Notes: generated from the letters alone by a model not told the origin. Shown: positions 8,112-16,693, numbered from the stretch's first letter. The stretch is 64,000 nt of DNA from Tabrizicola sp. (GCF_022842145.1 NZ_JALHQD010000003.1:62001-126000); one strand, 5' to 3'. Numbers and translations are program-made.

Positions 8112-9020
8112 ATGTTCGACGCACTTGCCAACTTCGACACGCTTCCCGCTGCGCCTCAAGTCGACTTCACCTATTCCCACCCCGGCCAGTCGCGGTTTCG
8201 CCGCAGCCTGATCCGGGCGGTCGAGACGCTGACCGGCCAGCCGAAGCTGCGGCGGCTCTACCTGGACTGGGCTTGGGGCGAAAGCCTGCCCGGCGTGCCC
8301 GTCTTTTCCGCGGCGCTCCGCCAGTTGCGGATCGCCCCGCGCATCGCCGCCGGGGCCGAACACCTGAAGGCAGTCCCCGCGACCGGGGGGCTCCTTTTGG
8401 TCGCGAACCACCCCTTCGGCGTGGTGGACGGGCTGACCATCGGCCACCTGGGGATGCAGCTGCGCGGCAACGTCCGCATCCTGACGAACAGCCTCCTGTG
8501 CCGGGTGCCCGAAGTTGATCCCTATCTGCTCCCCGTCGATTTCTCCGGCACGTCTGAAGCGCGGCGCCTGACCGCCGAGACGCGACGTCGTGCAGCCGAG
8601 CTTCTCGCCGCGGGCAAGGTGGTGGCGGTTTTTCCGGCGGGTGGAGTGGCGACGGCAAACAAGCCGCTTACGGGGCGCGCCGTGGATGCGCCCTGGCATC
8701 CGTTCGTCGGGCGTTTGGCCACGATCCCCGGCGTGACAACGCTGCCCGTGCATTTCTCCGGCCAGAACTCGCGCCTGTTCCAGATCGCGAGCCATACCTC
8801 CTACCCGCTGCGCGTCGCGCTGATCTTCCATGAAACCCGCCGCCGCATGGGCCGCCCGGTGGACCTGCGCGTCGGTTCGCCGGTCTCGGCCACGGACCTC
8901 GCGTCCCTCGACCGCGACCAGATCGCCGCCGACCTCCGCCGCCGCTGCATGGCTTTGGCCGTGCCTGCACTCATGGACCCGGACGAGACCTACGTCTGGC
9001 CCCGCCACATCAAGTGGTAG
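8112..9020 (+). CDS. Lysophospholipid acyltransferase-like protein (PlsC/LPLAT superfamily)
   Basis: A 302-residue LPLAT-type acyltransferase. The catalytic region is NHPFGVVDG (99-107), a variant of the H-x4-D signature with one extra residue, followed by a FPAGGVA segment in place of FPEG. No long transmembrane helix is evident, so it may be peripheral. The gene lies 10 bp after the PhnM paralogue, as the last member of the first locus. Under phosphate stress many alphaproteobacteria make phosphorus-free ornithine lipids using the OlsA acyltransferase, and a similar role is possible here. No OlsB-like partner is seen in the window. Confidence 0.75.
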   Translation: MFDALANFDTLPAAPQVDFTYSHPGQSRFRRSLIRAVETLTGQPKLRRLYLDWAWGESLPGVPVFSAALRQLRIAPRIAAGAEHLKAVPATGGLLLVANHPFGVVDGLTIGHLGMQLRGNVRILTNSLLCRVPEVDPYLLPVDFSGTSEARRLTAETRRRAAELLAAGKVVAVFPAGGVATANKPLTGRAVDAPWHPFVGRLATIPGVTTLPVHFSGQNSRLFQIASHTSYPLRVALIFHETRRRMGRPVDLRVGSPVSATDLASLDRDQIAADLRRRCMALAVPALMDPDETYVWPRHIKW

Positions 9021-9021
9021 C

Positions 9022-9039
9022 GTCACACAAGCTTCATTC
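9022..9039 (+). promoter_or_regulatory. Weak Pho-box-like site upstream of phnC
   Basis: GTCA (9022-9025) and TTCA (9033-9036) recur with 11-bp spacing in the 84-bp gap before phnC, and a further CTGTCACA lies at 9053-9060. This resembles the direct-repeat layout of a PhoB box but the match is partial. Confidence 0.35.
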
Positions 9040-9104
9040 AGCCTTCGACTGCCTGTCACATCCGCCCACTAGGACGGTCCCAGACCAAAGCGAAGGGACC
9101 ACCG

Positions 9105-9923
9105 ATGCTGGACGTGGCAAACGTGACGCGGCTGTTCGGCCAGAAGGCCGCCGTCGACAACATCAGCTTCCAGATCGACCGCCCTGCCTTCGTGGGCATC
9201 ATCGGCCGCTCCGGCGCGGGGAAATCTACCTTCCTGCGGATGATGAACCGGCTTCTGGACGCGACCTCGGGCGAGATCCGGGTGGACGGCCGCAACGTCC
9301 TTGCACTCAAGGGTCCGGAGGCCCGCGCCTGGCAGTCGCACTGCGCGATGATCTTCCAGCAGTTCAACCTGGTGCCCCGGATGGACGTCGCATCGAACGT
9401 CCTCCACGGCATCCTGAACCGTCGTTCCACGTTGCAGACGATGTTCAATCTCTGGCCCCGCGCCGACATCCTGAGGGCGCTCGAAATTCTCGACCGCCTC
9501 GGCATCAGCGAACAGGCCCCCAAACGCGCCGAGGCCCTGTCCGGCGGACAGCAGCAGCGTGTCGCCATCGCCCGCGCCCTGATGCAGGACCCTAAGATCA
9601 TCCTCGCGGATGAGCCCATCGCCAGCCTCGACCCGATGAACGCGCAGGTCGTCATGGACACGCTGAAGCGGATCAACGTCGAGGATGGCCGCATGGTTAT
9701 CGCGAACCTCCACACCCTCGACACCGCCCGGCGCTACTGCGACCGCGTCATCGGTATGCGTGATGGCCGCATCGTCTTTGACGGCACGCCCGACCAGCTG
9801 TCCACCGGCGTCGCCCGCGAGATCTACGGCGCAGACGCCAGCTTCAACGAGGCCGCCACGTCGACCTCGATCCCCACCGACACCAGCCCGGACCGCTCTT
9901 ACGCGGACCTGATGCTGTCGTAG
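9105..9923 (+). CDS. phnC: Phosphonate ABC transporter ATP-binding protein PhnC
   Basis: A 272-residue ABC ATPase that energises phosphonate uptake through PhnE and PhnE2. Walker A is GRSGAGKST (34-42), the signature is [15 protein letters not shown], and Walker B is [13 protein letters not shown]. An AAGGGA ribosome site precedes the ATG. It heads the phnC-phnD-phnE-phnE2 operon in the usual alphaproteobacterial order and follows the first locus by 84 bp, which contains a Pho-box-like sequence. Confidence 0.92.
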   Translation: MLDVANVTRLFGQKAAVDNISFQIDRPAFVGIIGRSGAGKSTFLRMMNRLLDATSGEIRVDGRNVLALKGPEARAWQSHCAMIFQQFNLVPRMDVASNVLHGILNRRSTLQTMFNLWPRADILRALEILDRLGISEQAPKRAEALSGGQQQRVAIARALMQDPKIILADEPIASLDPMNAQVVMDTLKRINVEDGRMVIANLHTLDTARRYCDRVIGMRDGRIVFDGTPDQLSTGVAREIYGADASFNEAATSTSIPTDTSPDRSYADLMLS

Positions 9924-9976
9924 CCCACCCCCAAGTTTTCCCGGCCACGTTTGGCCACAACCTTCATGGAGACCCC

Positions 9977-10873
9977 ATGCAAAAGCTGCTCACTGCAACT
10001 GCCCTTGTTTCGCTGATCGCCACTGCGGCGACCGCCCAGGAAATCAAGGAATTCAACATCGGCATCCTTGGCGGCGAGAACGCCCAGGACCGCTTGACCT
10101 CGAACGAATGCTTCCGCGCCAAGATCGAGGCCGAGCTTGGCGTTCCGGTCAAGATCTTCACCCCTGCCGACTATGACGGCGTGATCCAGGGCCTGCTTGG
10201 CGGCACGCTGGACTATGCCTGGCTTGGCGCCTCGGCCTACGCCAAGGTCTACCTGACCGACCCGGAGGCCGTCGAACTGAAGCTGACAAAGCAGAACACT
10301 GACGGCTCTACCGGCTACTACTCCATCGCTTTCGCGCGCAAGGACGCCGGCATCACCTCGATCGAGGACGCCAAGGGCAAGACCTTTGCCTTCGCCGACC
10401 CGAACTCGACCTCGGGTTATCTGGTCCCCGGTGCCGAACTGGCGGCCAAGTATGGCGACCTGAAGACCTACTTCTCGGAAGTGAAGATGTCCGGCGGGCA
10501 TGAACAGACCATCGTCGGTGTTGCAAACGGCGACTTCGACGCGGGCGTGTCCTGGGCCGACGGCTTGGGCAACTGGGAAGATGGCTACACCAACGGCGCG
10601 TTCCGCAAGGCCGCCGATGCGGGGTTGGTCGACATGTCGAACCTGGTGGAAATCTGGCGCTCGGCGCTGATCCCGGAAGGCCCGATGGTCGTTCGCAAGG
10701 CCCTGCCGCAGGAGGTGAAGGACAAGGTCACCCAGTTGACCGACGACCTGTGGCAAACCGACCCGGAATGCGCCTATGCCGTCGCGGCTGGCGAAGCCAA
10801 GGACTTCGTCCCGGTTGAACAGTCGGCCTACGAGGGCATCCTGGCCGCCCGCAAGATGCAGGAAGGCATGTAA
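9977..10873 (+). CDS. phnD: Phosphonate ABC transporter substrate-binding protein PhnD
   Basis: A 298-residue periplasmic phosphonate-binding protein with a Sec signal peptide (1-21, ending ATAQE). The family segment FNIGILGGENAQDR lies close to the mature N-terminus, and YAWLGASAYAKVY (about 76-88) and FADPNSTSGYLVP (about 138-150) form the phosphonate pocket. In E. coli the homologue favours 2-aminoethylphosphonate. A GGAG ribosome site precedes the ATG. A strong hairpin follows the stop, probably giving more binding protein than permease. Confidence 0.93.
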   Translation: MQKLLTATALVSLIATAATAQEIKEFNIGILGGENAQDRLTSNECFRAKIEAELGVPVKIFTPADYDGVIQGLLGGTLDYAWLGASAYAKVYLTDPEAVELKLTKQNTDGSTGYYSIAFARKDAGITSIEDAKGKTFAFADPNSTSGYLVPGAELAAKYGDLKTYFSEVKMSGGHEQTIVGVANGDFDAGVSWADGLGNWEDGYTNGAFRKAADAGLVDMSNLVEIWRSALIPEGPMVVRKALPQEVKDKVTQLTDDLWQTDPECAYAVAAGEAKDFVPVEQSAYEGILAARKMQEGM

Positions 10874-10889
10874 GCTTTCATGACGTGTC

Positions 10890-10922
10890 GCCGGCCCCCC
10901 ACCATGGGGGGCCGGCATTTTC
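10890..10922 (+). terminator. Strong hairpin (attenuator) between phnD and phnE
   Basis: A perfect 12-bp GC-rich stem (10890-10901 with 10905-10916) with a 3-nt loop is followed by ATTTTC. It lies 17 nt after the phnD stop and 17 nt before the phnE start. It resembles a leaky intrinsic terminator or RNA-stability element, giving excess binding protein over permease. Because it covers the upstream in-frame ATG at 10885, the later phnE start at 10939 is preferred. Confidence 0.7.
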
Positions 10923-10938
10923 ATATCCGGATGATCTC

Positions 10939-11817
10939 ATGGTTGACGCTGCCTTCGGTCCGGCCCCCGGCCCGCGCCCCAATCTTGCCGACCCGCGCGA
11001 AGCCTACCTGGAAATGGTGCGCCGCAAGCGGATGTATGGCGGTATCCTCTTGGTGGTGTTCGTCGCGCTCATGGCCTCGGGCTGGTCCGTGGCCGAGGAT
11101 CGCAACGCCGGCGGGTTCCTGAACGGCCTGCACCAGGTTTTCGACTTCCCGTCCGAGGTGCTGAGCGAGGCATGGGAGAAGCGCGCGCTGCTGCCTGCGA
11201 TCTTCGTCGCACATGTTCCCGCGCTGATCGAGACGCTGAACATCGCCGCTGTCGCCACCCTTCTGGGCGCGTTGGCTGCAATGGCACTGTCGCTTCTGGC
11301 GACGCGCGGCCTCGCTCGCTGGCCGCGCGCAATCCCTCTCTTTCGCCGCACGATGGACGCCTTGCGGGCCATCCCCGAGATCGTGATTGCGCTAGTGCTG
11401 ATCTACATCCTTGGCGGTGGCCCGGTCCCCGCCGTCATCGCCATTGCGCTGCACACCGGTGGTGCCTTGGGCAAGCTCTTCTCCGAGGTCGCTGAGAACG
11501 CCGACCTCAAACCGGTCGAGGGACTCGCCTCGGTCGGCGCCAACTGGTCGCAGCGCATGTGGCTTGGGGTGATCCCGCAGGTCGCTCCGAACTGGCTGAG
11601 CTATGCCCTCCTTCGCTTCGAGATCAACGTGCGCGCCTCGGCCATCCTGGGCTTTGTCGGCGAAGGCGGCATTGGCCATGATCTGAAACTAGCGATGCAG
11701 TGGGGGCAGGGGCGTTATGACGAGGTGGTGGCGATCTTTGCGCTGCTCTTCCTAGCCATCGTGGTCATCGACCGGGTGTCCGACCATTATCGGAACAAGC
11801 TGGTGAAGGGGACCTGA
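10939..11817 (+). CDS. phnE: Phosphonate ABC transporter permease PhnE
   Basis: A 292-residue inner-membrane permease of the PhnE family. The first membrane segment is near residues 33-51, with five or so more; the conserved C-terminal block ILGFVGEGGIGHDL is present, as is the EAA-like segment AENADLKPVEGLASVGAN. The ATG at 10939 is chosen because the longer frame starts inside the phnD-phnE hairpin. A second permease gene begins 4 nt downstream, so the importer is probably a PhnE-PhnE2 heterodimer. Confidence 0.9.
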   Translation: MVDAAFGPAPGPRPNLADPREAYLEMVRRKRMYGGILLVVFVALMASGWSVAEDRNAGGFLNGLHQVFDFPSEVLSEAWEKRALLPAIFVAHVPALIETLNIAAVATLLGALAAMALSLLATRGLARWPRAIPLFRRTMDALRAIPEIVIALVLIYILGGGPVPAVIAIALHTGGALGKLFSEVAENADLKPVEGLASVGANWSQRMWLGVIPQVAPNWLSYALLRFEINVRASAILGFVGEGGIGHDLKLAMQWGQGRYDEVVAIFALLFLAIVVIDRVSDHYRNKLVKGT

Positions 11818-11821
11818 CGCC

Positions 11822-13144
11822 ATGACCGCAACGATTTCCCCCACGCTGGCCGACAGTGTCACGCGCAGCTTTGCCATCCGACGCCGGATGGCCTTCGCCA
11901 TCCCCACGGGGATCCTGGCTTATCTCGTCTACGCCGCAATCAGCTTTGACCTTGCGGGCCTCGCGCAGCGCGCCCGCTTCGACAACGCCGCGATCCTGCT
12001 GTCCGACTTCTGGTCTCACAAGACCCATGTCACCCGCGACAACCGCTCTGGCGGCGTCACCGTCGCCATCGAGGGTGAGAACAAGGGCACCTATCCCGAA
12101 GGCATGCTGCCGGACTGGGTCACCGTCACCGGCAAGGTCGCGCACATCGACCTTGGTGAAGGCCATATCGTCACCTACGACGAGAAGGGCGCGCGTTATG
12201 TTGTGCCCGGCTACGGCACCATCGACATCCGCCCCGTGGGCGGCAAGCCAGTCATGACCGCTCCAGAGCCGATCCCGGATTGGATTTCTGTAGCCGAAAA
12301 CAAAGTTTCGATCACCACCACGGCGGGCAGGTTCAGCTACTCCCGCTCCAAGGTTGAGACGTTCAAATACGAGCCGGGCTGGGAGCTGTGGGCCTTTACC
12401 CTCGACAGCCCGTTCTACGGCAAGTCCATTGGTGAGCTTGTAGGTCTGGCCACTACCGCCGACCGGATCGACCCGGCCCGGTCGAACCTGGGCTACATGG
12501 TGGCCGAGTTCTGGACCAACAAGATGTGGCGGCACGGGGACGTGGCCTGGGCGATCTTCGAGACGATCCTGATGGCCTTTCTTGGCACGATGACCGCAGC
12601 ACTGGTGGCCTTGCCGCTGGGCTTCCTGGCCGCCCGCAACTTCAACCCGCTTGGTCCGTTACGATTTGCTGCCCGCCGTGTGTTCGACTTCATCCGCGGG
12701 GTGGACGGGTTGATCTGGACCATCATTCTGAGCCGCGCCTTCGGACCGGGGCCGATGACCGGGGCCATCGCCATCGCGATCACCGATGTCGGCACATTCG
12801 GCAAGACCTTCTCGGAGGCGCTGGAGAACATCGACGAGAAACAGGTCGAGGGCATCCAGTCCACTGGTGCCAACAGCCTGCAGCGCGCCCGCTTCGGGGT
12901 GATTCCGCAGATCACGCCGGTCCTGCTGTCGCAGGTGCTTTACTACCTGGAATCCAACACCCGCAGCGCCACGGTGATCGGGGCCATCGTCGGCGGGGGA
13001 ATCGGGCTGTTGCTGACCCAGGCGATCATCACGCAGAAGGACTGGGAAGAGGTCGCCTATTACATGGTCCTGATCGTGTTGATGGTCATGCTGATGGACA
13101 GCCTTTCGGGCTGGCTGCGGCGCAAGCTCATCAAGGGCACCTGA
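11822..13144 (+). CDS. phnE: Phosphonate ABC transporter permease PhnE2 with large extracytoplasmic insertion
   Basis: A 440-residue PhnE-family permease, much longer than the usual 260-300. After one membrane segment (about 25-47) there is a roughly 190-residue hydrophilic region (about 48-235) before the permease core. That core includes DEKQVEGIQSTGAN (EAA-like) and VIGAIVGGGIGLLL. The insertion should face the periplasm, where it could contact PhnD. It follows phnE by 4 nt and is followed by the acetyltransferase with a 1-nt gap. The long form is known among second PhnE copies in alphaproteobacteria, but I cannot name the inserted domain. Confidence 0.88.
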   Translation: MTATISPTLADSVTRSFAIRRRMAFAIPTGILAYLVYAAISFDLAGLAQRARFDNAAILLSDFWSHKTHVTRDNRSGGVTVAIEGENKGTYPEGMLPDWVTVTGKVAHIDLGEGHIVTYDEKGARYVVPGYGTIDIRPVGGKPVMTAPEPIPDWISVAENKVSITTTAGRFSYSRSKVETFKYEPGWELWAFTLDSPFYGKSIGELVGLATTADRIDPARSNLGYMVAEFWTNKMWRHGDVAWAIFETILMAFLGTMTAALVALPLGFLAARNFNPLGPLRFAARRVFDFIRGVDGLIWTIILSRAFGPGPMTGAIAIAITDVGTFGKTFSEALENIDEKQVEGIQSTGANSLQRARFGVIPQITPVLLSQVLYYLESNTRSATVIGAIVGGGIGLLLTQAIITQKDWEEVAYYMVLIVLMVMLMDSLSGWLRRKLIKGT

Positions 13145-13145
13145 C

Positions 13146-13763
13146 GTGCCAAAGCTTTCCGCCACTCAACCCGTCGTTCATCCTGGCTGCCAGATCGTCA
13201 ACTCCGACTTCGGCGCCTGGTGCGAGGTGGGGGAGGGGTCGCGCGTGCTGAACTCGACCTTCGAGGACTACGCCTATTGTGACAGGCTGTCGGACATTGC
13301 CAACACCACGGTCGGAAAATTTGCCAACATCGCCGCGCTGACGCGGATCGGTCCGACCGACCACCCGATGGCGAACGCAAGCCTGCACCACTTCCTCTAT
13401 CGCTCCACCTCATACTGGGACGACATCCCCAACGACGCGGAGTTCATGGCCCACCGCGCCAGCCGCCGGACGGTGATCGGACCGGACACCTGGCTTGGCC
13501 ACGGAGTGATTGTGAAGCCAGAAGTAACCATCGGCGCCGGAGCCGTCATCGCGTCGGGGGCGGTGGTGACGAAGGACGTGCCGCCCTACATGATCATGGC
13601 TGGCATCCCCGCAGAGCCCCTGCGCCCCCGCTTTGCGCCCGGCATCGCTGATCGGCTGATGGCGCTGGCCTGGTGGGACTGGTCGCATGACCGGCTACGG
13701 GCCGCTCTGATGGACTTTCGATCGCTGAAAGCTGAAGCTTTCCTGGAGAAGTATCAGGGCTGA
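13146..13763 (+). CDS. Hexapeptide-repeat acetyltransferase of phosphonate operons
   Basis: A 205-residue left-handed beta-helix acetyltransferase of the xenobiotic acetyltransferase type commonly found in phn operons. The repeats start near HPGCQIVNSDFGAWCEVG, and the second half has the typical TVIGPDTWLGHGVIVKPEVTIGAGA pattern (about 112-136, split here in description) followed by VVTKDVPPYMIMAGIPAE. The start is GTG at 13146, one base after the phnE2 stop. It may acetylate aminoalkylphosphonates before C-P cleavage, a PhnO-like role, but it is unrelated in fold to E. coli PhnO. It converges on phnF with a 10-bp overlap. Confidence 0.82.
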   Translation: MPKLSATQPVVHPGCQIVNSDFGAWCEVGEGSRVLNSTFEDYAYCDRLSDIANTTVGKFANIAALTRIGPTDHPMANASLHHFLYRSTSYWDDIPNDAEFMAHRASRRTVIGPDTWLGHGVIVKPEVTIGAGAVIASGAVVTKDVPPYMIMAGIPAEPLRPRFAPGIADRLMALAWWDWSHDRLRAALMDFRSLKAEAFLEKYQG

Positions 13764-14464
13764 TCCGCCACTGTCAGCGTAACCCTTTCCCCGGCGAACC
13801 AGGTCAGCCCATGTTCGACCGGACCGCCCGCCGGGTCCACGTTCACCGCCACTGTCCGCAGCACCGGCGCCCCCGACCTCACGGCAAGCGCCACGGCCAG
13901 CACCGGATCGGCAAGCTGAGCCGTAAGTCGCGTCTCGGCGCGGGTGTAATCTGGCAGGCCCGATGCCGCCAGCGACCGGGTGATCGACCCGGTCTCCCGG
14001 ATCACCGCCAGCAAATCGGGAAACCGGCTGGCCGGGAAGACCGAGCGGAACGCGGCGATCGGTTGGCCATCGGCCAGTGACACACCTTCCACGACATGCA
14101 CCGCATCGCCCGGGTGCAGCCGCAAGGCCCGCGCCTCTTCGGCATCGCAAGGTCGCGTCTCGGTCCGGCTGATCCGGCGTGAGGGGGTCTGGCCCGCCGC
14201 AAGCACGTTCTGGTGAAAGCGCACCCGGCGGCCCAGGGGATAGTCCGTCGGGCGCTGTTCGACAAACACCCCAGCCCCTTGACGCGACCGGACCAGACCT
14301 CGTTCTGCCAGCGCCGCAAGGGCATGCCGGACGGTGTGGCGGTTAACCCCGAAGCGGGTGGCCAATGCGGCCTCCGTCGGAAGCCTGTCGCCGGGGCGGT
14401 AGTGGCCCGAGCCGATCTCGGCCGTCAGGGTCGCGGCGATGGCGGACCAGAGGGGATCTTTCAA
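13754..14464 (-). CDS. phnF: PhnF-type GntR/HutC-family transcription repressor
   Basis: A 236-residue regulator with an N-terminal GntR winged helix (about 1-70; core RLPTEAALATRFGVNRHTVR) and a C-terminal UTRA ligand-binding domain (about 90-230). It is divergent from phnG, and the 118-bp gap holds a Pho-box-like site and a 22-bp near-palindrome expected to be its operator. Its effector is probably a phosphorylated intermediate or phosphate-related ligand, as proposed for PhnF proteins. Its 3' end overlaps the acetyltransferase gene by 10 bp. Confidence 0.9.
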   Translation of the reverse strand: MKDPLWSAIAATLTAEIGSGHYRPGDRLPTEAALATRFGVNRHTVRHALAALAERGLVRSRQGAGVFVEQRPTDYPLGRRVRFHQNVLAAGQTPSRRISRTETRPCDAEEARALRLHPGDAVHVVEGVSLADGQPIAAFRSVFPASRFPDLLAVIRETGSITRSLAASGLPDYTRAETRLTAQLADPVLAVALAVRSGAPVLRTVAVNVDPAGGPVEHGLTWFAGERVTLTVADQP

Positions 14465-14473
14465 CTTCTTCTC

Positions 14474-14491
14474 CTGTCATGAAAATTTCAC
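14474..14491 (+). promoter_or_regulatory. Pho box in the phnF-phnG intergenic region
   Basis: CTGTCAT-GAAA-ATTTCAC has a perfect first PhoB half-site and a 4 of 7 second half with the expected 11-bp spacing. It lies 10 bp upstream of phnF and 92 bp upstream of phnG, so PhoB could act on either promoter. Confidence 0.6.
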
Positions 14492-14537
14492 AAGTCTTCG
14501 ATTGGCCGCGGGCCAGCCGTCAGGTAAGATTTGTATA

Positions 14538-14559
14538 GTTGTATAGATAGCTAGACAAC
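14538..14559. promoter_or_regulatory. Palindromic operator, probable PhnF binding site
   Basis: A 22-bp near-palindrome with outer arms GTTGT and ACAAC and inner TAG/CTA halves lies 23 bp before the phnG start. Only two symmetrical base pairs break it. A half-site copy, TTGTATAG, lies immediately upstream at 14531-14538. GntR/HutC regulators of the PhnF group bind similar TNTAGNNNCTANA-like sites, so autoregulated repression of phnG-N is likely. Confidence 0.65.
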
Positions 14560-14582
14560 CCCCCAAACCTGTCGAGACGCCG

Positions 14583-15026
14583 ATGACACTTGCCTCTCTC
14601 CCTGACCGCAAGACGTGGATGGCGGTGCTTGCCAAGGCGCCACCTGCGCGTCTAGCTGACCTGCTGCCGGACCTGCCGACCCATACTGTACTTCGCCAGC
14701 CCGAGATCGGTGCGGTGATGGTGCGGGGCCGGGTGGGGGCCACGGGTGCGGCCTTCAATCTGGGTGAGATGACCGTCACCCGCGCCTCGGTCCGGTTGGC
14801 GACGGGCGAGGTTGGACATGCCTGGGTGCAGGGCCGGGACAAGGGTCATGCGCTGCGGGCGGCGGCAGTGGACGCGCTGATGCAAGGCGATCTGGCGGCT
14901 GATCTGGCCGCGCGGGTTCTGCAGCCTTTGGCATCGGATGCCCAGGCCCGCCGGGCTGTCCGCGCGGCGAAGGCGGCGGGCACCAAGGTCGATTTCTTCA
15001 CCATGGTCCGGGGAGAGGACAAATGA
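14583..15026 (+). CDS. phnG: C-P lyase core subunit PhnG
   Basis: A 147-residue subunit of the PhnGHIJ core complex, which with PhnI transfers phosphonate to the ribose of ATP. The family segment MVRGRVGATGAAFNLGEMTVTR (about 40-61) and the GHAWVQGRDKGHALRAA region are visible. It is the first gene of the phnGHIJKLN run and overlaps phnH by 4 bp. Its promoter region carries the PhnF-type operator and a Pho box. Confidence 0.93.
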   Translation: MTLASLPDRKTWMAVLAKAPPARLADLLPDLPTHTVLRQPEIGAVMVRGRVGATGAAFNLGEMTVTRASVRLATGEVGHAWVQGRDKGHALRAAAVDALMQGDLAADLAARVLQPLASDAQARRAVRAAKAAGTKVDFFTMVRGEDK

Positions 15027-15592
15027 TCGCTGACGCACTTGAAGGCGGCTTCACCGAGGCCCCTGTGCAATCCGCGCGCGCCTTCCGCGAAATCCTTGAG
15101 GCCATGGCACGCCCCGGCTGGATACGCCGCGTTCAGGGTGCCGCGCCGCCCGTGCCTCTGTCGGTTGCGGCGGGGGTGGCTTTGCTGGTCCTGACCGACC
15201 CGACCACGCGCTTGCACCTTGCGGGTGCGGCCGACTGCCCGGCCGTCCGCGACTGGGTGGCCTTTCACATTGGTGCGCCGCTCTCGTGCGCCGAGGATGC
15301 AGATTTTGCGGTCGGAACCTGGCAGGCCCTGCAACCCATCCACCGCTTCAAGATCGGCCAGCCCGACTACCCTGACCGCTCGGCCACGCTGATCGTCGAG
15401 GTCGACCGGCTGGCGAACCACGGCGCCGCCCTGACCGGGCCAGGGATCGAGACCGCAGCCTGGCTGAACCTGCCGGAAACCGCGGCCTTTCGCGCAAACC
15501 GGGCGCTGTTCCCGTTGGGCTTCGACACCCTTTTCACCGTCGGCGACCAGATAGCAGGTCTGCCCCGATCCACCCGCGTGGAGGCGATCTGA
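15023..15592 (+). CDS. phnH: C-P lyase core subunit PhnH
   Basis: A 189-residue PhnH subunit of the C-P lyase core complex. It has the family N-terminus with QSARAFREILEAMARPG (about 15-31) and the C-terminal ANRALFPLGFDTLF segment. PhnH resembles a PLP-transferase fold that has lost catalysis and plays a structural role. It overlaps phnG by 4 bp and phnI by 1 bp. Confidence 0.93.
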   Translation: MIADALEGGFTEAPVQSARAFREILEAMARPGWIRRVQGAAPPVPLSVAAGVALLVLTDPTTRLHLAGAADCPAVRDWVAFHIGAPLSCAEDADFAVGTWQALQPIHRFKIGQPDYPDRSATLIVEVDRLANHGAALTGPGIETAAWLNLPETAAFRANRALFPLGFDTLFTVGDQIAGLPRSTRVEAI

Positions 15593-16692
15593 TGTATGTG
15601 GCCGTCAAGGGTGGCGAACGCGCCATCGACAATGCGCACCAGTGGCTGGCGGAAGAGCGGCGGGGTGACCCGGCGGTGCCGGAACTCACCATCCCGCAGA
15701 TCCGGGAACAGATGCGGTTGGCGGTCAACCGGGTGATGGCCGAGGGCTCGCTTTACGACCCCGACCTTGCGGCGCTTGCGATCAAGCAGGCGCGGGGCGA
15801 CCTGATCGAGGCGGTCTTCCTGATCCGGGCCTATCGGACCACCTTGCCTCGATTCGCTGGTTCAAGCCCCGTCGATACAGGCGCGATGGCGGTGGACCGG
15901 CGCATCAGCGCGACTTTCAAGGACCTTCCCGGCGGGCAGGTTCTGGGGCCGACCTTCGACTATACGCACCGACTTTTGGACTTTGCACTGATGGCCGAAG
16001 GCGCAGCGGTCGACACTCAAACGCCGCTTGGGGAGGAGGGCGGGGGTGACAGGGAAACCCGCGTTCCACATGTCACCAGCTTCCTCAACCGCGACGGGTT
16101 GATCGAGACAGCAGATCCCTCCGACGCCACGCCGCCCGACCTGACGCGCGAGCCGATGGAGCGTCCCGCCGACCGCGCGCTGCGGCTGCAGGCGCTGACG
16201 CGGGGCGATGAGGGGTTCGTGCTGTCGATGGCCTACTCTACCCAGCGCGGCTATGGGCGCACCCATGCCTTTGTCGGTGAACTTCGCATCGGCACTGTGC
16301 TTGTCGAGGTCGATATCCCGGAACTGGGTTTCGCTGTCGAGATCGGCGAGATCGAGCTGACGGAATGCGAGACGGTGAACCAGTTCAAGGGCTCCCGCAC
16401 CGAGCCGCCACAGTTCACCCGGGGCTACGGTCTTGTCATGGGCCAGTCTGAACGCAAGGCCATCGCGATGAGCCTTGTCGACCGCGCGCTACGTTGGCAA
16501 GAGCTGGGCGAGGACTTCACCGGCGCCCCTGCCCAGGACGAGGAATTCGTCCTGATGCACTGCGACAACATCCAGGCCACCGGGTTCCTGGAGCACATCA
16601 AATTGCCGCACTACGTCGACTTCCAGGCCGAGCTGGAGCTGGTCCGCAAGCTGCGGGCCGAGGCCATGGCGCTGCAGGAGGCGGCGGAATGA
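15592..16692 (+). CDS. phnI: C-P lyase core subunit PhnI
   Basis: A 366-residue PhnI, the subunit with nucleosidase activity that, with PhnG, PhnH and PhnL, forms ribose-1-phosphonate-5-triphosphate from ATP. The start MYVAVKGGERAIDNA is the family's characteristic N-terminus. The C-terminus has the conserved LMHCDNIQATGFLEHIKLPH segment near 322-341. It starts at the last base of the phnH stop. Unusually, 105 bp separate its stop from phnJ, whereas the genes are normally adjacent. Confidence 0.94.
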   Translation: MYVAVKGGERAIDNAHQWLAEERRGDPAVPELTIPQIREQMRLAVNRVMAEGSLYDPDLAALAIKQARGDLIEAVFLIRAYRTTLPRFAGSSPVDTGAMAVDRRISATFKDLPGGQVLGPTFDYTHRLLDFALMAEGAAVDTQTPLGEEGGGDRETRVPHVTSFLNRDGLIETADPSDATPPDLTREPMERPADRALRLQALTRGDEGFVLSMAYSTQRGYGRTHAFVGELRIGTVLVEVDIPELGFAVEIGEIELTECETVNQFKGSRTEPPQFTRGYGLVMGQSERKAIAMSLVDRALRWQELGEDFTGAPAQDEEFVLMHCDNIQATGFLEHIKLPHYVDFQAELELVRKLRAEAMALQEAAE

Positions 16693-16693
16693 C

